In this document: positions 5,060 through 13,402 of the stretch, one piece after another
Position numbering within the stretch: the stretch's first letter is position 1
Layout: every line of letters begins with the position of its first letter
Assembly (NCBI GenBank): GCA_021850505.1
Contig: JAJZLW010000153.1
Location: forward strand, 1 to 14,825
Reading direction: 5' to 3'
Source: Thermoplasmata archaeon
GTDB taxonomy: Archaea; Thermoplasmatota; Thermoplasmata; Thermoplasmatales; Thermoplasmataceae
DNA: 14,825 nt
The notes under the pieces: generated by a model
Told to the model about the DNA's origin: nothing
The model's database searches: none
The model's input: only the letters and a program-made list of their open reading frames with translations
Position numbers and translations under genes: made by a program

Positions 5060-6800
5060 TCACCTGTGTGTTATACATATCGACTATTTCCTGAGTTGAT
5101 GTGCTGTCAAATGCTGTCTTGTCATCCCTGAACCTCCCGGTAAAGCGCGGAAACCTGACTGCAAGGCCTGCCACATTGCTTACTGCTCCAATCGCAGCTG
5201 TGTGTACTGGACTCAACGTTATTTCAGCACCTGACACCTCAAGAACCTGAACCGGGTTTATCCAGACATCCGGAACCATTATGCTGTCGACGTTTGATGG
5301 TTTGCCAGTGGAGACATCACCTGCAAATCTTTTAGGAAGGGAGAAAAGTACATCATCCGTGAACCCGGTACCGAGCTTGCAAACGGTCTCAAAAGTATCC
5401 TTTTCCTTATTATAAGATGCCATCAAAAGGGCCCCATAAGTTCCTTTACGCCTGCCATGTCCTGCAAAGGCACCGACCACTACAAGATCGAGCGTATCGG
5501 CCAATTCTGACTGATAGTCGCGCTTCATCTTAATCCACAGCCATCCCCTTGCACCAGCTCTGTAAATCGATTTATCAGACATGTTCTTGGCCACAACCCC
5601 CTCGCATCCACTTTCAATTGATAAATCGAAGAATTTTTCAATTTCTTTTGCATTGGACGAAACTATCCTTTCTGCGAGGCTGAATCCTGGTGTATCAACG
5701 ACTATTGATTCAAGAATAGATCTCCTGTCAGGATATGGCATATTCACGAGTGATTTTCCATCGAGGTAAAGAATATCAAACAAAAAAACTGTTAGCGGAA
5801 CCTCAAGCACCGCGTTATCTAAATTATATTTACGCCCCCTTCGCTGGGAGACGGCCTGGAATGGATAAATTTCTCCAGTCTCTGGATTCCTAGGCACCGC
5901 CTCACCGTCAAGTATACAATCATGATCCTTGAAGGATTCAAGCGCGTTCTTTTTGATGTCTGGGAATTGTTCTGTCTGATTTTCAGTACCCCTGGAATAT
6001 ATCCAAATTGTCCCGGACTTCTTATGTAACTGACACCTTATTCCATCATATTTGAATTCAAATGCCGTCGCCAGACCATCCATTTTTTCAAGTATGCTTT
6101 CTATAGTCGGGAGACGTTCAGCAAGCATCACCTTTATTGGGACTCCAAGCTCCGGGCTCGAATTTCGTATCCTGTCATTATCCCCAATTTTCAGCAGATC
6201 AGCAATATATCCAAGATCTGGGTGGAGATTAAATGCATTCTCGACTTCCTCGCCATCCTGATAATTGAAACATGTTGAAAGAGCTGCAAGTATAGTCATA
6301 TCAGAAGCCCCCAACCTAAGCTTTCCCGTAAGTATCCTTGTCGCGTACTTTGCCTCTACTGGCGATGAATTAACTATCACACTCTCATAAATCCTGATCC
6401 TCTCACCAGTGCTGCCTTTCCCGCTTGATTTGGCTATCTCCAACAGTTTTTCGTGCATTTCCCTAATCGACAGGGAAACAGGTTCAACTATCTTATTTGC
6501 GTTTGATACAAGGACGCTCTCGGCAAGCGAACCAAGATCACCTATTTTGTGAAACATGGATGTGACCTCGTCAACACTTTTTCCTGAAACCTCTGCAATT
6601 GCCTTTAAGATATATTTATCAGACATCCCGCTTTCTATTCCTTCATAATCCGGCGCCAATTTCCCCTGTATAAGATAAACCAGGCTCTTCAGATCGTCTC
6701 CTGCTTTGGAGAAAAGATTGGACAGAAGATCGGTAATGAGTTTCCTCTTTGTCGTTTTTTCTATTTCCTCGAATACTTTCACAGCATCAGAGAATAGCAT
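5037..6800 (-). CDS. lig: ATP-dependent DNA ligase
   Basis: This replicative and repair ligase seals nicks through a lysine-AMP intermediate. The 587 residues are typical of archaeal LigI-type enzymes. The N-terminal DNA-binding domain spans about 1-220. The adenylation domain has motif I FKYDGIR with nucleophile Lys250, motif Ia/II region SRGTENQTEQFPD (269-281), motif III FLFDILYLDG (339-348), motif IV CEGVVAK (399-405) and motif V WLWIKMKRDY (420-429). The C-terminal OB domain ends with motif VI-like FPRFTGRFRDDK. All the expected parts are present. The ATG at 6800 has no SD, but a TATA element lies about 25 nt upstream, which implies a leaderless mRNA. The gene lies 72 nt downstream of truA on the same strand and converges on ssb. 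Nothing suggests NAD+ use. Confidence 0.96.
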   Translation of the reverse strand: MLFSDAVKVFEEIEKTTKRKLITDLLSNLFSKAGDDLKSLVYLIQGKLAPDYEGIESGMSDKYILKAIAEVSGKSVDEVTSMFHKIGDLGSLAESVLVSNANKIVEPVSLSIREMHEKLLEIAKSSGKGSTGERIRIYESVIVNSSPVEAKYATRILTGKLRLGASDMTILAALSTCFNYQDGEEVENAFNLHPDLGYIADLLKIGDNDRIRNSSPELGVPIKVMLAERLPTIESILEKMDGLATAFEFKYDGIRCQLHKKSGTIWIYSRGTENQTEQFPDIKKNALESFKDHDCILDGEAVPRNPETGEIYPFQAVSQRRGRKYNLDNAVLEVPLTVFLFDILYLDGKSLVNMPYPDRRSILESIVVDTPGFSLAERIVSSNAKEIEKFFDLSIESGCEGVVAKNMSDKSIYRAGARGWLWIKMKRDYQSELADTLDLVVVGAFAGHGRRKGTYGALLMASYNKEKDTFETVCKLGTGFTDDVLFSLPKRFAGDVSTGKPSNVDSIMVPDVWINPVQVLEVSGAEITLSPVHTAAIGAVSNVAGLAVRFPRFTGRFRDDKTAFDSTSTQEIVDMYNTQVKKTKTSA

Positions 6801-6820
6801 AGGGTGCTATCGCCTTCACT

Positions 6821-6828
6821 TTTATAAT
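6821..6828 (-). promoter_or_regulatory. TATA box of lig
   Basis: On the - strand this reads ATTATAAA and is centred about 25 nt before the lig ATG. It predicts transcription starting at or next to the start codon, that is, a leaderless message. No SD is present, which agrees. Confidence 0.55.
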
Positions 6829-6872
6829 CATGCTTATAAGGGTGAACATGATTTAAAGCCGGCCAGAACAGA

Positions 6873-7637
6873 TTAATGCTCAATGGTCTTTGCATTACGA
6901 GTCATGCGATCAAGGATCATGCTCCTTGTTCTCAGATCGATCGAAAGTCCACGAAGATATGTAACACTCTTTCCAACAGCCTCATAAATGAATTTTATTC
7001 CTTTATATTGAATATCATTCAGGATAAGAGGCTGTGGAGGTGCCACAATTCTTCTTCCTATTTTCTCAGAAAATGGATCTGTCTGATTTACCGTATCACT
7101 GTTAGCCAAGCAATATCCCACTATGGATCTTATCTGCTCCCATACGAAACTCTGCGCAGTGAATTTTACCTCAGTGTATCCATGCCTGTAGAACAGTGAA
7201 ATCTTCTCAATTCGCCTGTGAGAGGACCTGCTGTCTCTTCTGCAGAAGCATGAGAAATCATGTTCACCTTCAAACTTTAAAAATGCTTGCCTGAGAAATA
7301 ACCGGTTTCCAGGAATAAGGTAAGTATATGATTTTAATTTGCAGTGTCTCGGGTTGAAACCGTTTTCGACCTGAGCATAAGCGTAGAAAACCATATTTCT
7401 GCATTTTGCGTTCAGAATCTTCAGGATTTTTTTTGGATCGATTTCTGCCTGGATCATGAAGACATTCCCGGATGATGAAACACCCCGGTCTGTTCTGGCT
7501 GCCGACCTGATTCTTTCCTTGATTCCAATGCTTCTCAGCGTTTTCATGATAGAATCTTCTACGCTGTTTTCACCGTTTCCAGACTGGAATCCAGTGAAAT
7601 ACGAGCCATCATAGCCAAACTTAATGAGAAATCCCAT
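6873..7637 (-). CDS. truA: tRNA pseudouridine synthase A (TruA)
   Basis: TruA converts uridines in the tRNA anticodon stem-loop (positions 38-40) to pseudouridine. The 254 residues fit the family. The N-terminus (FLIKFGYDGSYFTGFQ) is typical. The catalytic motif SAARTDRGVS (45-54) contains Asp50. FNPRHCKLKSYTYLI, GEHDFSCFCRRDS and SFVWEQIRSIVGYCL correspond to the later conserved blocks. The usual GVHA after the catalytic Asp is GVSSSG here. The ATG at 7637 has no SD, and a TATA-like element lies about 24 nt upstream, so the mRNA is probably leaderless. It is divergent from the flavoprotein gene across 36 nt, and lig follows on the same strand with its own promoter. Confidence 0.92.
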   Translation of the reverse strand: MGFLIKFGYDGSYFTGFQSGNGENSVEDSIMKTLRSIGIKERIRSAARTDRGVSSSGNVFMIQAEIDPKKILKILNAKCRNMVFYAYAQVENGFNPRHCKLKSYTYLIPGNRLFLRQAFLKFEGEHDFSCFCRRDSRSSHRRIEKISLFYRHGYTEVKFTAQSFVWEQIRSIVGYCLANSDTVNQTDPFSEKIGRRIVAPPQPLILNDIQYKGIKFIYEAVGKSVTYLRGLSIDLRTRSMILDRMTRNAKTIEH

Positions 7638-7643
7638 TGAAAA

Positions 7644-7651
7644 GAATAAAT
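7644..7651 (+). promoter_or_regulatory. Candidate TATA element of the GGR-like gene
   Basis: GAATAAAT is centred about 26 nt before the GTG at 7674, the right spacing for a leaderless transcript. It is a weak match to the TATA consensus. The stronger TTTAAAATA at 7658 is too close to the GTG to serve this gene. Confidence 0.35.
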
Positions 7652-7657
7652 CACACC

Positions 7658-7665
7658 TTTAAAAT
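7658..7665 (-). promoter_or_regulatory. TATA box of truA
   Basis: On the - strand this reads ATTTTAAA and is centred about 24 nt before the truA ATG, consistent with a leaderless mRNA. It lies between the + strand TATA candidate and the + strand start, so the two promoters interleave. Confidence 0.5.
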
Positions 7666-7673
7666 ACCGACAG

Positions 7674-8639
7674 GTGAAAATTGGCATAGCCGGACTTGGT
7701 TCATCCGGATCCTTTCTCATCAACCTTCTCTCGAAGGATGGTTTCGACGTATCGGGGTTTGATCCCAAAAAGTATGATTATTACATCCCATGCGGTTATG
7801 CTTCAAATCATTCGAGAATGAAGGAACTAATTGCCCTGAGCAACCTAAATTTCGATGATTATGTTTTATCCAGGGCAGAGAAAGTAACATTCCGTGATTC
7901 GAAAAACAGAAGCATAACATTCAGTTCGAAAGGATTATGCACGTTTGACAAAAACAGGCTGGAAAGAGATCTGATATCACAGACAAACTGGGAACGGAGA
8001 AAACTTGCCGGTAAGTTCGACCTCATTGTTGATGCTACCGGTATTTCCAGGTCTTATCTCCCATTGACTGAAGATTTTACGATGAAAGCCATCGAATATG
8101 TATCTGATCTCAGGGAAAAGCATGATTTTGAATTCAACTATTTCGATCATGGATCAGGGTATTCCTGGATATTTCCAATCAAAGGTAAATATCATGTTGG
8201 AGCAGGATCTGATTCTTCCGAAAAAATAAGCAGTGCTCTATCGGGATACAGCAGGGAAAGGATTGTGTCCAGGGACATAAGGCTTAAACCTTTATTTGAT
8301 CATTCTGCGCACCACAACATAATTGGCATCGGGGAATCAATCGGTACGGTTTCACCCATTACAGGGGAGGGCATAGTTCCATCAATGAAATCGGCACTTT
8401 TATTATTCAAAGCAATAAAGGCATCTGAATATCTCTCGGAAATAAAGCGTCTTTATCAAGAATCCCTGATTAAGGAGTTTGGATATTATAACAGGTTATA
8501 TGATCTATTGATCAAATTCAGGAGAGGGGAGGTAAAGATTTCCTCCAATCTGATAAGATATGCGATCGATGCAAGGAAGGATCTAAGAGGCTTTGGAATT
8601 GATTTCAGGATAACAAGAATATTGAGAAACTTCCTGTAA
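7674..8639 (+). CDS. Short geranylgeranyl-reductase-family flavoprotein
   Basis: This FAD-dependent oxidoreductase belongs to the geranylgeranyl reductase (GGR) family, whose archaeal members saturate the isoprenoid chains of membrane lipids or quinones. Visible features are an N-terminal dinucleotide fold (GLGSSG, 7-12), a PCG motif (39-41) like the GGR cysteine motif, DATG (120-123), the family hallmark Y-x-W-x-F-P-x7-G-x-G (163-178), and GTVSPITGEGIVPS (224-237), the FAD-binding end. At 321 residues it is shorter than most GGRs (about 390-450) and may lack part of the C-terminal domain. The C-terminus is basic. Translation begins at GTG, which lies directly before the FAD fold and has no better in-frame alternative. 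The substrate is unknown; lipid or quinone prenyl chains are the best guess. Confidence 0.75.
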   Translation: MKIGIAGLGSSGSFLINLLSKDGFDVSGFDPKKYDYYIPCGYASNHSRMKELIALSNLNFDDYVLSRAEKVTFRDSKNRSITFSSKGLCTFDKNRLERDLISQTNWERRKLAGKFDLIVDATGISRSYLPLTEDFTMKAIEYVSDLREKHDFEFNYFDHGSGYSWIFPIKGKYHVGAGSDSSEKISSALSGYSRERIVSRDIRLKPLFDHSAHHNIIGIGESIGTVSPITGEGIVPSMKSALLLFKAIKASEYLSEIKRLYQESLIKEFGYYNRLYDLLIKFRRGEVKISSNLIRYAIDARKDLRGFGIDFRITRILRNFL

Positions 8640-10610
8640 CTATTTTATCCCGCCATCAACAGGAATCATGCAATCAGTTGTTGCACCAAAAGAATCGTTG
8701 TCAATCAGTGCCATGACCACACCTGCTACATGTTCAGGGAGAACCTCAATGCCAAGAAGGTTTTGAGTTTTATACTCCTCCACGGTTTGTCCCTTTGCCT
8801 TGGCCCTGGATTCCAGCACTCCTCCTTCCCAAATCTTTGAACCTTTGAAGATCTTATCAGGATTGATTATATTTGATCGTATCTTATATTTTCCACCTTC
8901 CTTTGCAACATAGTGTGAAAGATAAGCTGCAAATGCTTTTGTGGAACCATACATGGTCATTTCTGGTCCGGGATGAGTCAGATTCTTGGTTATATTAAAT
9001 ACGAAATTTCCACCAATTCCCTGCTTTATCATTATTTTGAAGGCATTTTGTGTAACAAGAAAGGTTCCCTTTGAATTGACTTTATATGAAAGATCCAGGT
9101 CCTCTATTTTTATTGATTCCAATGGCGCAGTCTTCAGAATCCCGGCATTATTAAACACTATATCAACACCCCCAAATGTCTCGAGAACTTTCAGGAAGGA
9201 TGAAGATATCTGTGAATTATCTGATATATCCAGGCAGAGAGGGAGATTGATAATTCCAGTTTCCGACATAACTGCCTTGGAAACCTGGTCGATATCTCTG
9301 CTTACATCCATTGCGACGACATGTGAGCCGGCTTTTGAGAGGGTTCTGAAAACCTCAAGTCCTATTCCACTGGCTGCTCCAGTAACAACTGCAACAGTAC
9401 CCTCGAGTTTCCTTGGCCTGAATTTTTTCAACTTAGCCTCTTCAAGTGGCCAGTATTCCATTTCATAAGCCTCTTTTTTGGTCAGGAATCTATGTTTGCC
9501 CAGCTTCCTGGCTGTACCGTTTACCTTGAACGAATGGATCGCCTGATCCATAATGATTGACGCCTCCTTGTGAGATATTCCGGCGCTGATTATCCCGTAA
9601 CCGCGAACAACTATAACCGCCGGGAAAGGGTCATGCATAGGGTAACCCTTAACGTAGAGCGAATGCTCATTCATATAATTAGATCTGAAAGATTCAATGA
9701 GTTCAGCTGCTTTTTCCGGTTCTCTCAAATAGAGAAAATCAAATTTAGTCCTTATCAGCATATCCGGGGTGGCAGGCCCATAGGAACAAATTTCCTCAGC
9801 TTCAGCAGAATTTGCAATTTCCATTGCTTCTTTGGTTTTATTTGTAACCAGTATTTTTTTCCTATCTCTTGAAAGTATTCCCCTTAACACTGGAAGAAAC
9901 GACTCCTCATCTATTTTTACGCTCTCAAATTGTCTGGTAAATAACTTCCCATCGGTCTTTGAGAGACAGTATTCTTCAGCTTTTGTGACAAGATTGATAT
10001 GGTTTTCATAGGATTCTCTTGGGTCATTTGAGTATGTGAACAGGCCATGGCTTCTCAGAACCAGGCCTTTTGATTTCTTGAGCTTATCTGAAACCTTCAG
10101 GACTTCTTTTGCTAATTTGAAACCTGGGGGTACATAAGGAAGTACCACAACGTCTCCCAGTATTTTCTCAATCTCATCATTACTCATTTCAGTGTTTGTT
10201 ATTGAAAGTATAGCGTCAGAATGAGAATGGTTCACATAGGTAAAATCTATGAATGCGTGGAGGAAGGACTCAACGCTTGGTGCAGCCTCTGCCGGGTTTA
10301 CCATGCTTCTCTGCAGATATTCAGCCATTTTGATATCATCCATCTTATCCATAGTCTTTGCAAGAAGCATATCATCCATTCTTAAACCCGTGAACCCGCC
10401 TGCCGTTATCGTCGAAAGATCCGAGCCGCTTCCCTTTACCCGCAGCACACGGATCTCTCTCCTCGCATGATCCATTTCGGTGACTTTCACAGAGGTGTTC
10501 CCGCCTCCATGCAATACAAGTTTTTTTTCTGCGCCCAGAAGATGAGAGATATACACTTCATGCGACAATGGATCTGATCCTTTGTCACCGTCTTTCCAGA
10601 GAGACTTCAT
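8640..10610 (-). CDS. Bifunctional class II aldolase / short-chain dehydrogenase fusion (RhaD-YuxG type)
   Basis: Two enzymes are fused in 656 residues. Residues 15 to about 380 are a class II aldolase: HGGGNTS (34-40), PSVE with the likely catalytic Glu114, HSH (128-130) and His188 as zinc ligands. Residues 402-656 are an SDR: TGAASGIG (410-417), Asp435 after the second strand suggesting NAD(H), NNAG (487-490), Tyr554 and Lys558. The SDR catalytic serine position (13 before Tyr) is Thr541, in NITKN. The architecture matches COG3347 proteins annotated as rhamnulose-1-phosphate aldolase/lactaldehyde dehydrogenase. The likely chemistry is cleavage of a sugar phosphate with oxidation or reduction of an aldehyde. 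No sugar kinase, isomerase or transporter is nearby, so the sugar is unknown. Its stop directly abuts the stop of the preceding convergent gene. It lies 44 nt downstream of leuS. Confidence 0.85.
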   Translation of the reverse strand: MKSLWKDGDKGSDPLSHEVYISHLLGAEKKLVLHGGGNTSVKVTEMDHARREIRVLRVKGSGSDLSTITAGGFTGLRMDDMLLAKTMDKMDDIKMAEYLQRSMVNPAEAAPSVESFLHAFIDFTYVNHSHSDAILSITNTEMSNDEIEKILGDVVVLPYVPPGFKLAKEVLKVSDKLKKSKGLVLRSHGLFTYSNDPRESYENHINLVTKAEEYCLSKTDGKLFTRQFESVKIDEESFLPVLRGILSRDRKKILVTNKTKEAMEIANSAEAEEICSYGPATPDMLIRTKFDFLYLREPEKAAELIESFRSNYMNEHSLYVKGYPMHDPFPAVIVVRGYGIISAGISHKEASIIMDQAIHSFKVNGTARKLGKHRFLTKKEAYEMEYWPLEEAKLKKFRPRKLEGTVAVVTGAASGIGLEVFRTLSKAGSHVVAMDVSRDIDQVSKAVMSETGIINLPLCLDISDNSQISSSFLKVLETFGGVDIVFNNAGILKTAPLESIKIEDLDLSYKVNSKGTFLVTQNAFKIMIKQGIGGNFVFNITKNLTHPGPEMTMYGSTKAFAAYLSHYVAKEGGKYKIRSNIINPDKIFKGSKIWEGGVLESRAKAKGQTVEEYKTQNLLGIEVLPEHVAGVVMALIDNDSFGATTDCMIPVDGGIK

Positions 10611-10626
10611 AAGACGGAATGCCTGG

Positions 10627-10635
10627 TATTTATAA
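10627..10635 (-). promoter_or_regulatory. TATA-like element of the aldolase/SDR gene
   Basis: On the - strand this reads TTATAAATA, a good TATA match, in the 44-nt gap after leuS. It is centred about 21 nt before the ATG, slightly closer than usual. It suggests a leaderless transcript independent of leuS, although read-through is also possible because no terminator is evident in the gap. Confidence 0.45.
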
Positions 10636-10654
10636 CAATCTTATGATTCCAGAT

Positions 10655-13393
10655 CTACTTCTCCAGGTGAATCATTGGCCTTCCTGGCCAGGCGTTTTTT
10701 CCATTGTTTTTTATTACTGCAACGTCAACCTCAACATTGCAGTTGAAGACTTCTTTCAGGTATGACAGGTTCTCTCTCATAAAATCCAATTCATTGAACC
10801 CTGTTCTGGATATATTTCTCCTGTTCTTAATATATTCGGGAATTAGATGCTTGTACTGACCAGGTATCTCAGATAAGTGGTTTCTTTCAAATTGCATGAG
10901 AAGGTTGTTAATTGTTTCACCGCAAACCTGTATTCCAATCTTTGATGGCATTATATTGGTTGCCTTTATTATTTCCCTTATGTCTTCTATGACTTTTATA
11001 AGATAATTTTCCTTTTCAAGCAGAGATTCATCCAGTAAATCCGGTGGTATATCTGGAAGCATTTCTAAACTCACAAATGTATCCTGTACATGCCTGTGCC
11101 AGTATTCTTCAGCCAGGTGCGGTATGACAGGCATCAAAGCAACCAGCCAGTGCTTTATGATTATCGGAAGGACAGCCTCGGTCTTTCCTCCTCTTCGTTC
11201 GAGATACTTAAGGTCATTGAGAACTTCATGGAAAATGTGAACATTTGCACCACGGATGTTTCCTGAATCCATCAGATCAATGTAGCTTTTGTATTTGGTG
11301 AAAAAAGAGGAAAGGAACCATTTCTCTATGTACCCGGCCTGTGCTTCCGTTTTCCTGTAATTTTCCATTATCTGAGAAAATGCCTCTACCTTCTTTGTCT
11401 GAACTGAAACGTCATTCTCATTCCAGTCCAGATCTGTTGATATATCTGCTCCAACCGCAACGAACATCCTGAATATGTCTGCTGAATAATTCTCAACCAC
11501 ACTGGGGAGTGAAACAACGTTGCCTTTGCTCTTGCCTATCTTTGCACCTTTTGATGTGACTATTCCAGAAATTATTATCTGAACCGGAAAATCATGTTCG
11601 CTGAAGAGTGCGACATGGTTCATTATATAAAATGAAAGATGGTTTGAAATGTGCGGCTGAGTGGTCAGCCTGGTATCAACGCCGTACCAGTAAGACTTTT
11701 GTCTTTTTGCTTCCTCCACAAGTTTGGATATAGATGCATCATCAATATCTGGCATCTCAAGATCGTCAGAACCGAAGATGTAATCAAGAATTTCATGTGG
11801 AATCTTTCCAAGTTTGTCATATATTTTTCTCAGAGATGGTGCATTTGTGTAAACCGCAGGATATATAGTTGAATCCGAGAGAGACTCTATTACCCAGTTA
11901 GGGTCTATCGGCAGTTTTGTCCCCAGACCACGTCGCCTGGCGCATGGTCTGAGTTTCAGCCAGTCTATCGCGTCGTTGAATGTCTTCTTCAAATATTCAG
12001 GGTAAAATACCATCCTGTCAACGAGGGCATGTGACTTTTTCTTCCATTCGGGATTAGAATAATCGAGGAACCACTGATCCTTAACTATCGCAACAATTAC
12101 TGGTGATCCGCTTCTGGTCAACGCTTTCCTGCTCGTTTCAAATATCGGAAATGCAAGTTTTTCCGACAGAAGAAGATTCCTTATTTTTTCTCTGGCCTGC
12201 TGTACGGGCATTGATGAAATAATCCCGCATCCTTCTTTCATGATGCCGGAGTAAAATTCATCCCTGTACAGGATCTGGGTCGCTTCCTGTATACTTTCGG
12301 AATCTTCAATGCTTTTAATTTTTAACCTTTTTACAAGATCAAGAACATTGCTTTGCGATTCTTTCGGCATATCGATTATATACTGTATTTTAAGGTCAGG
12401 GTTTATACCGGTGAGCGCAACATAATCCATTATAGAGTGGGCTGGAACTGAATAAACTATGCCTGTTGCATTATCTGGGTCAACAAAACTTGTCTCATAT
12501 ACTGGAACTTCCGTCCCAACAACAGGTACAAGATACCTTGAAGACAGAATTTCTTTTCTATCAATTTTTCTAACGACTTCAAGTTTCAAATTCTGAGATT
12601 TCATTTTTTCAATCGCGTTTTCAGATACCACTACATTTTGACCTGATAATCTTATGAGAACATACGTCCCATTATCTGAGATCCAGAGATTGGTGATTCC
12701 ATATATTGTCTCCGGTCGGAGGGAACCGGCGGCCAGGGAAAAACTTTCACCTTTGAACACTATCCCGGTGAATTCTTCAATAGAAACCTTATCTGTATCA
12801 CCATCCTTAATATCATCCTCGCCAACTGGGTTTTGATCCTCAATACTGAACAGTATGGGGTAGTCACCGCGTTTAAGGTACCCAAGTGAATTCAGCTTGT
12901 TGAACTGCCAGGTTACAAATTGCTGGTACATCGGCTCAGCTGACGTGAACTCCCTTGACCAATCGATGGAATATCCCATCTTGTTGAAGTCATGTATAAT
13001 GGCTCTTGAAAAGTATGTAGCGATTTCCAGCGGATCCTCAAATTCCTTCAATCTTTTTTCTATGTCAGGTTCACCATATTCCTTCAGGTATTCAGTATAG
13101 AGAGCAATAGTTGAAGGTTCCCCCTTTTTCAGTTTTTGCGAAATTGAAAGAACCGGTGTTCCAGATTCATGGAAGGCCATTGGAAATAAAACGTTGTAGC
13201 CTCGCGCCCTCTTGTATCTGGAAATTATGTCGCCAAGTGTGTAAGTTCTCCCATGACCAACATGCAAGGAACCGCTTGTATATGGCCAGGGAATTGTTAT
13301 GAAATACTTCTTCTTCCCATTATCTATTTTTGGGCTGAAAATAGCAGACTTTTCCCATCTTTCCTGCCACTTTGCCTCTATATTGCTTGCCAT
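10655..13393 (-). CDS. leuS: Leucyl-tRNA synthetase, archaeal type
   Basis: LeuRS charges tRNA-Leu with leucine and proofreads mistakes. The 912 residues have the archaeal/eukaryotic arrangement. The class I signature is HVGH (44-47). The editing domain (about 211-430) has SLRPETIYGITN (224-235) and retains the Asp (323, in SIMDYVAL) that holds the amino group of misacylated amino acids, so proofreading looks intact. CARRRGLGT (484-492) and ESLSDSTIYPAVYT (503-516) are LeuRS-specific. The KMSKS loop is KIGKS (618-622), an uncommon variant. The anticodon-binding and C-terminal domains complete the protein. The ATG is preceded by AGGTGA (13397-13402), which overlaps the pdaD stop, and only 7 nt separate the genes. 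pdaD and leuS are therefore cotranscribed and probably translationally coupled. Confidence 0.96.
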   Translation of the reverse strand: MASNIEAKWQERWEKSAIFSPKIDNGKKKYFITIPWPYTSGSLHVGHGRTYTLGDIISRYKRARGYNVLFPMAFHESGTPVLSISQKLKKGEPSTIALYTEYLKEYGEPDIEKRLKEFEDPLEIATYFSRAIIHDFNKMGYSIDWSREFTSAEPMYQQFVTWQFNKLNSLGYLKRGDYPILFSIEDQNPVGEDDIKDGDTDKVSIEEFTGIVFKGESFSLAAGSLRPETIYGITNLWISDNGTYVLIRLSGQNVVVSENAIEKMKSQNLKLEVVRKIDRKEILSSRYLVPVVGTEVPVYETSFVDPDNATGIVYSVPAHSIMDYVALTGINPDLKIQYIIDMPKESQSNVLDLVKRLKIKSIEDSESIQEATQILYRDEFYSGIMKEGCGIISSMPVQQAREKIRNLLLSEKLAFPIFETSRKALTRSGSPVIVAIVKDQWFLDYSNPEWKKKSHALVDRMVFYPEYLKKTFNDAIDWLKLRPCARRRGLGTKLPIDPNWVIESLSDSTIYPAVYTNAPSLRKIYDKLGKIPHEILDYIFGSDDLEMPDIDDASISKLVEEAKRQKSYWYGVDTRLTTQPHISNHLSFYIMNHVALFSEHDFPVQIIISGIVTSKGAKIGKSKGNVVSLPSVVENYSADIFRMFVAVGADISTDLDWNENDVSVQTKKVEAFSQIMENYRKTEAQAGYIEKWFLSSFFTKYKSYIDLMDSGNIRGANVHIFHEVLNDLKYLERRGGKTEAVLPIIIKHWLVALMPVIPHLAEEYWHRHVQDTFVSLEMLPDIPPDLLDESLLEKENYLIKVIEDIREIIKATNIMPSKIGIQVCGETINNLLMQFERNHLSEIPGQYKHLIPEYIKNRRNISRTGFNELDFMRENLSYLKEVFNCNVEVDVAVIKNNGKNAWPGRPMIHLEK

Positions 13394-13396
13394 GTC

Positions 13397-13402
13397 TCAC
13401 CT
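13397..13402 (-). promoter_or_regulatory. SD of leuS inside the pdaD stop
   Basis: AGGTGA on the - strand spans the pdaD stop codon and lies 3 nt before the leuS ATG. It supports the chosen start and translational coupling of an internal operon gene. The first genes of the nearby units lack such motifs. Confidence 0.6.

Noticed and set aside
8986..9468. 160-residue open frame on the + strand opposite the SDR domain
   Set aside because: The opposite strand carries a complete SDR with its motifs. This frame is a by-product of its codon use.
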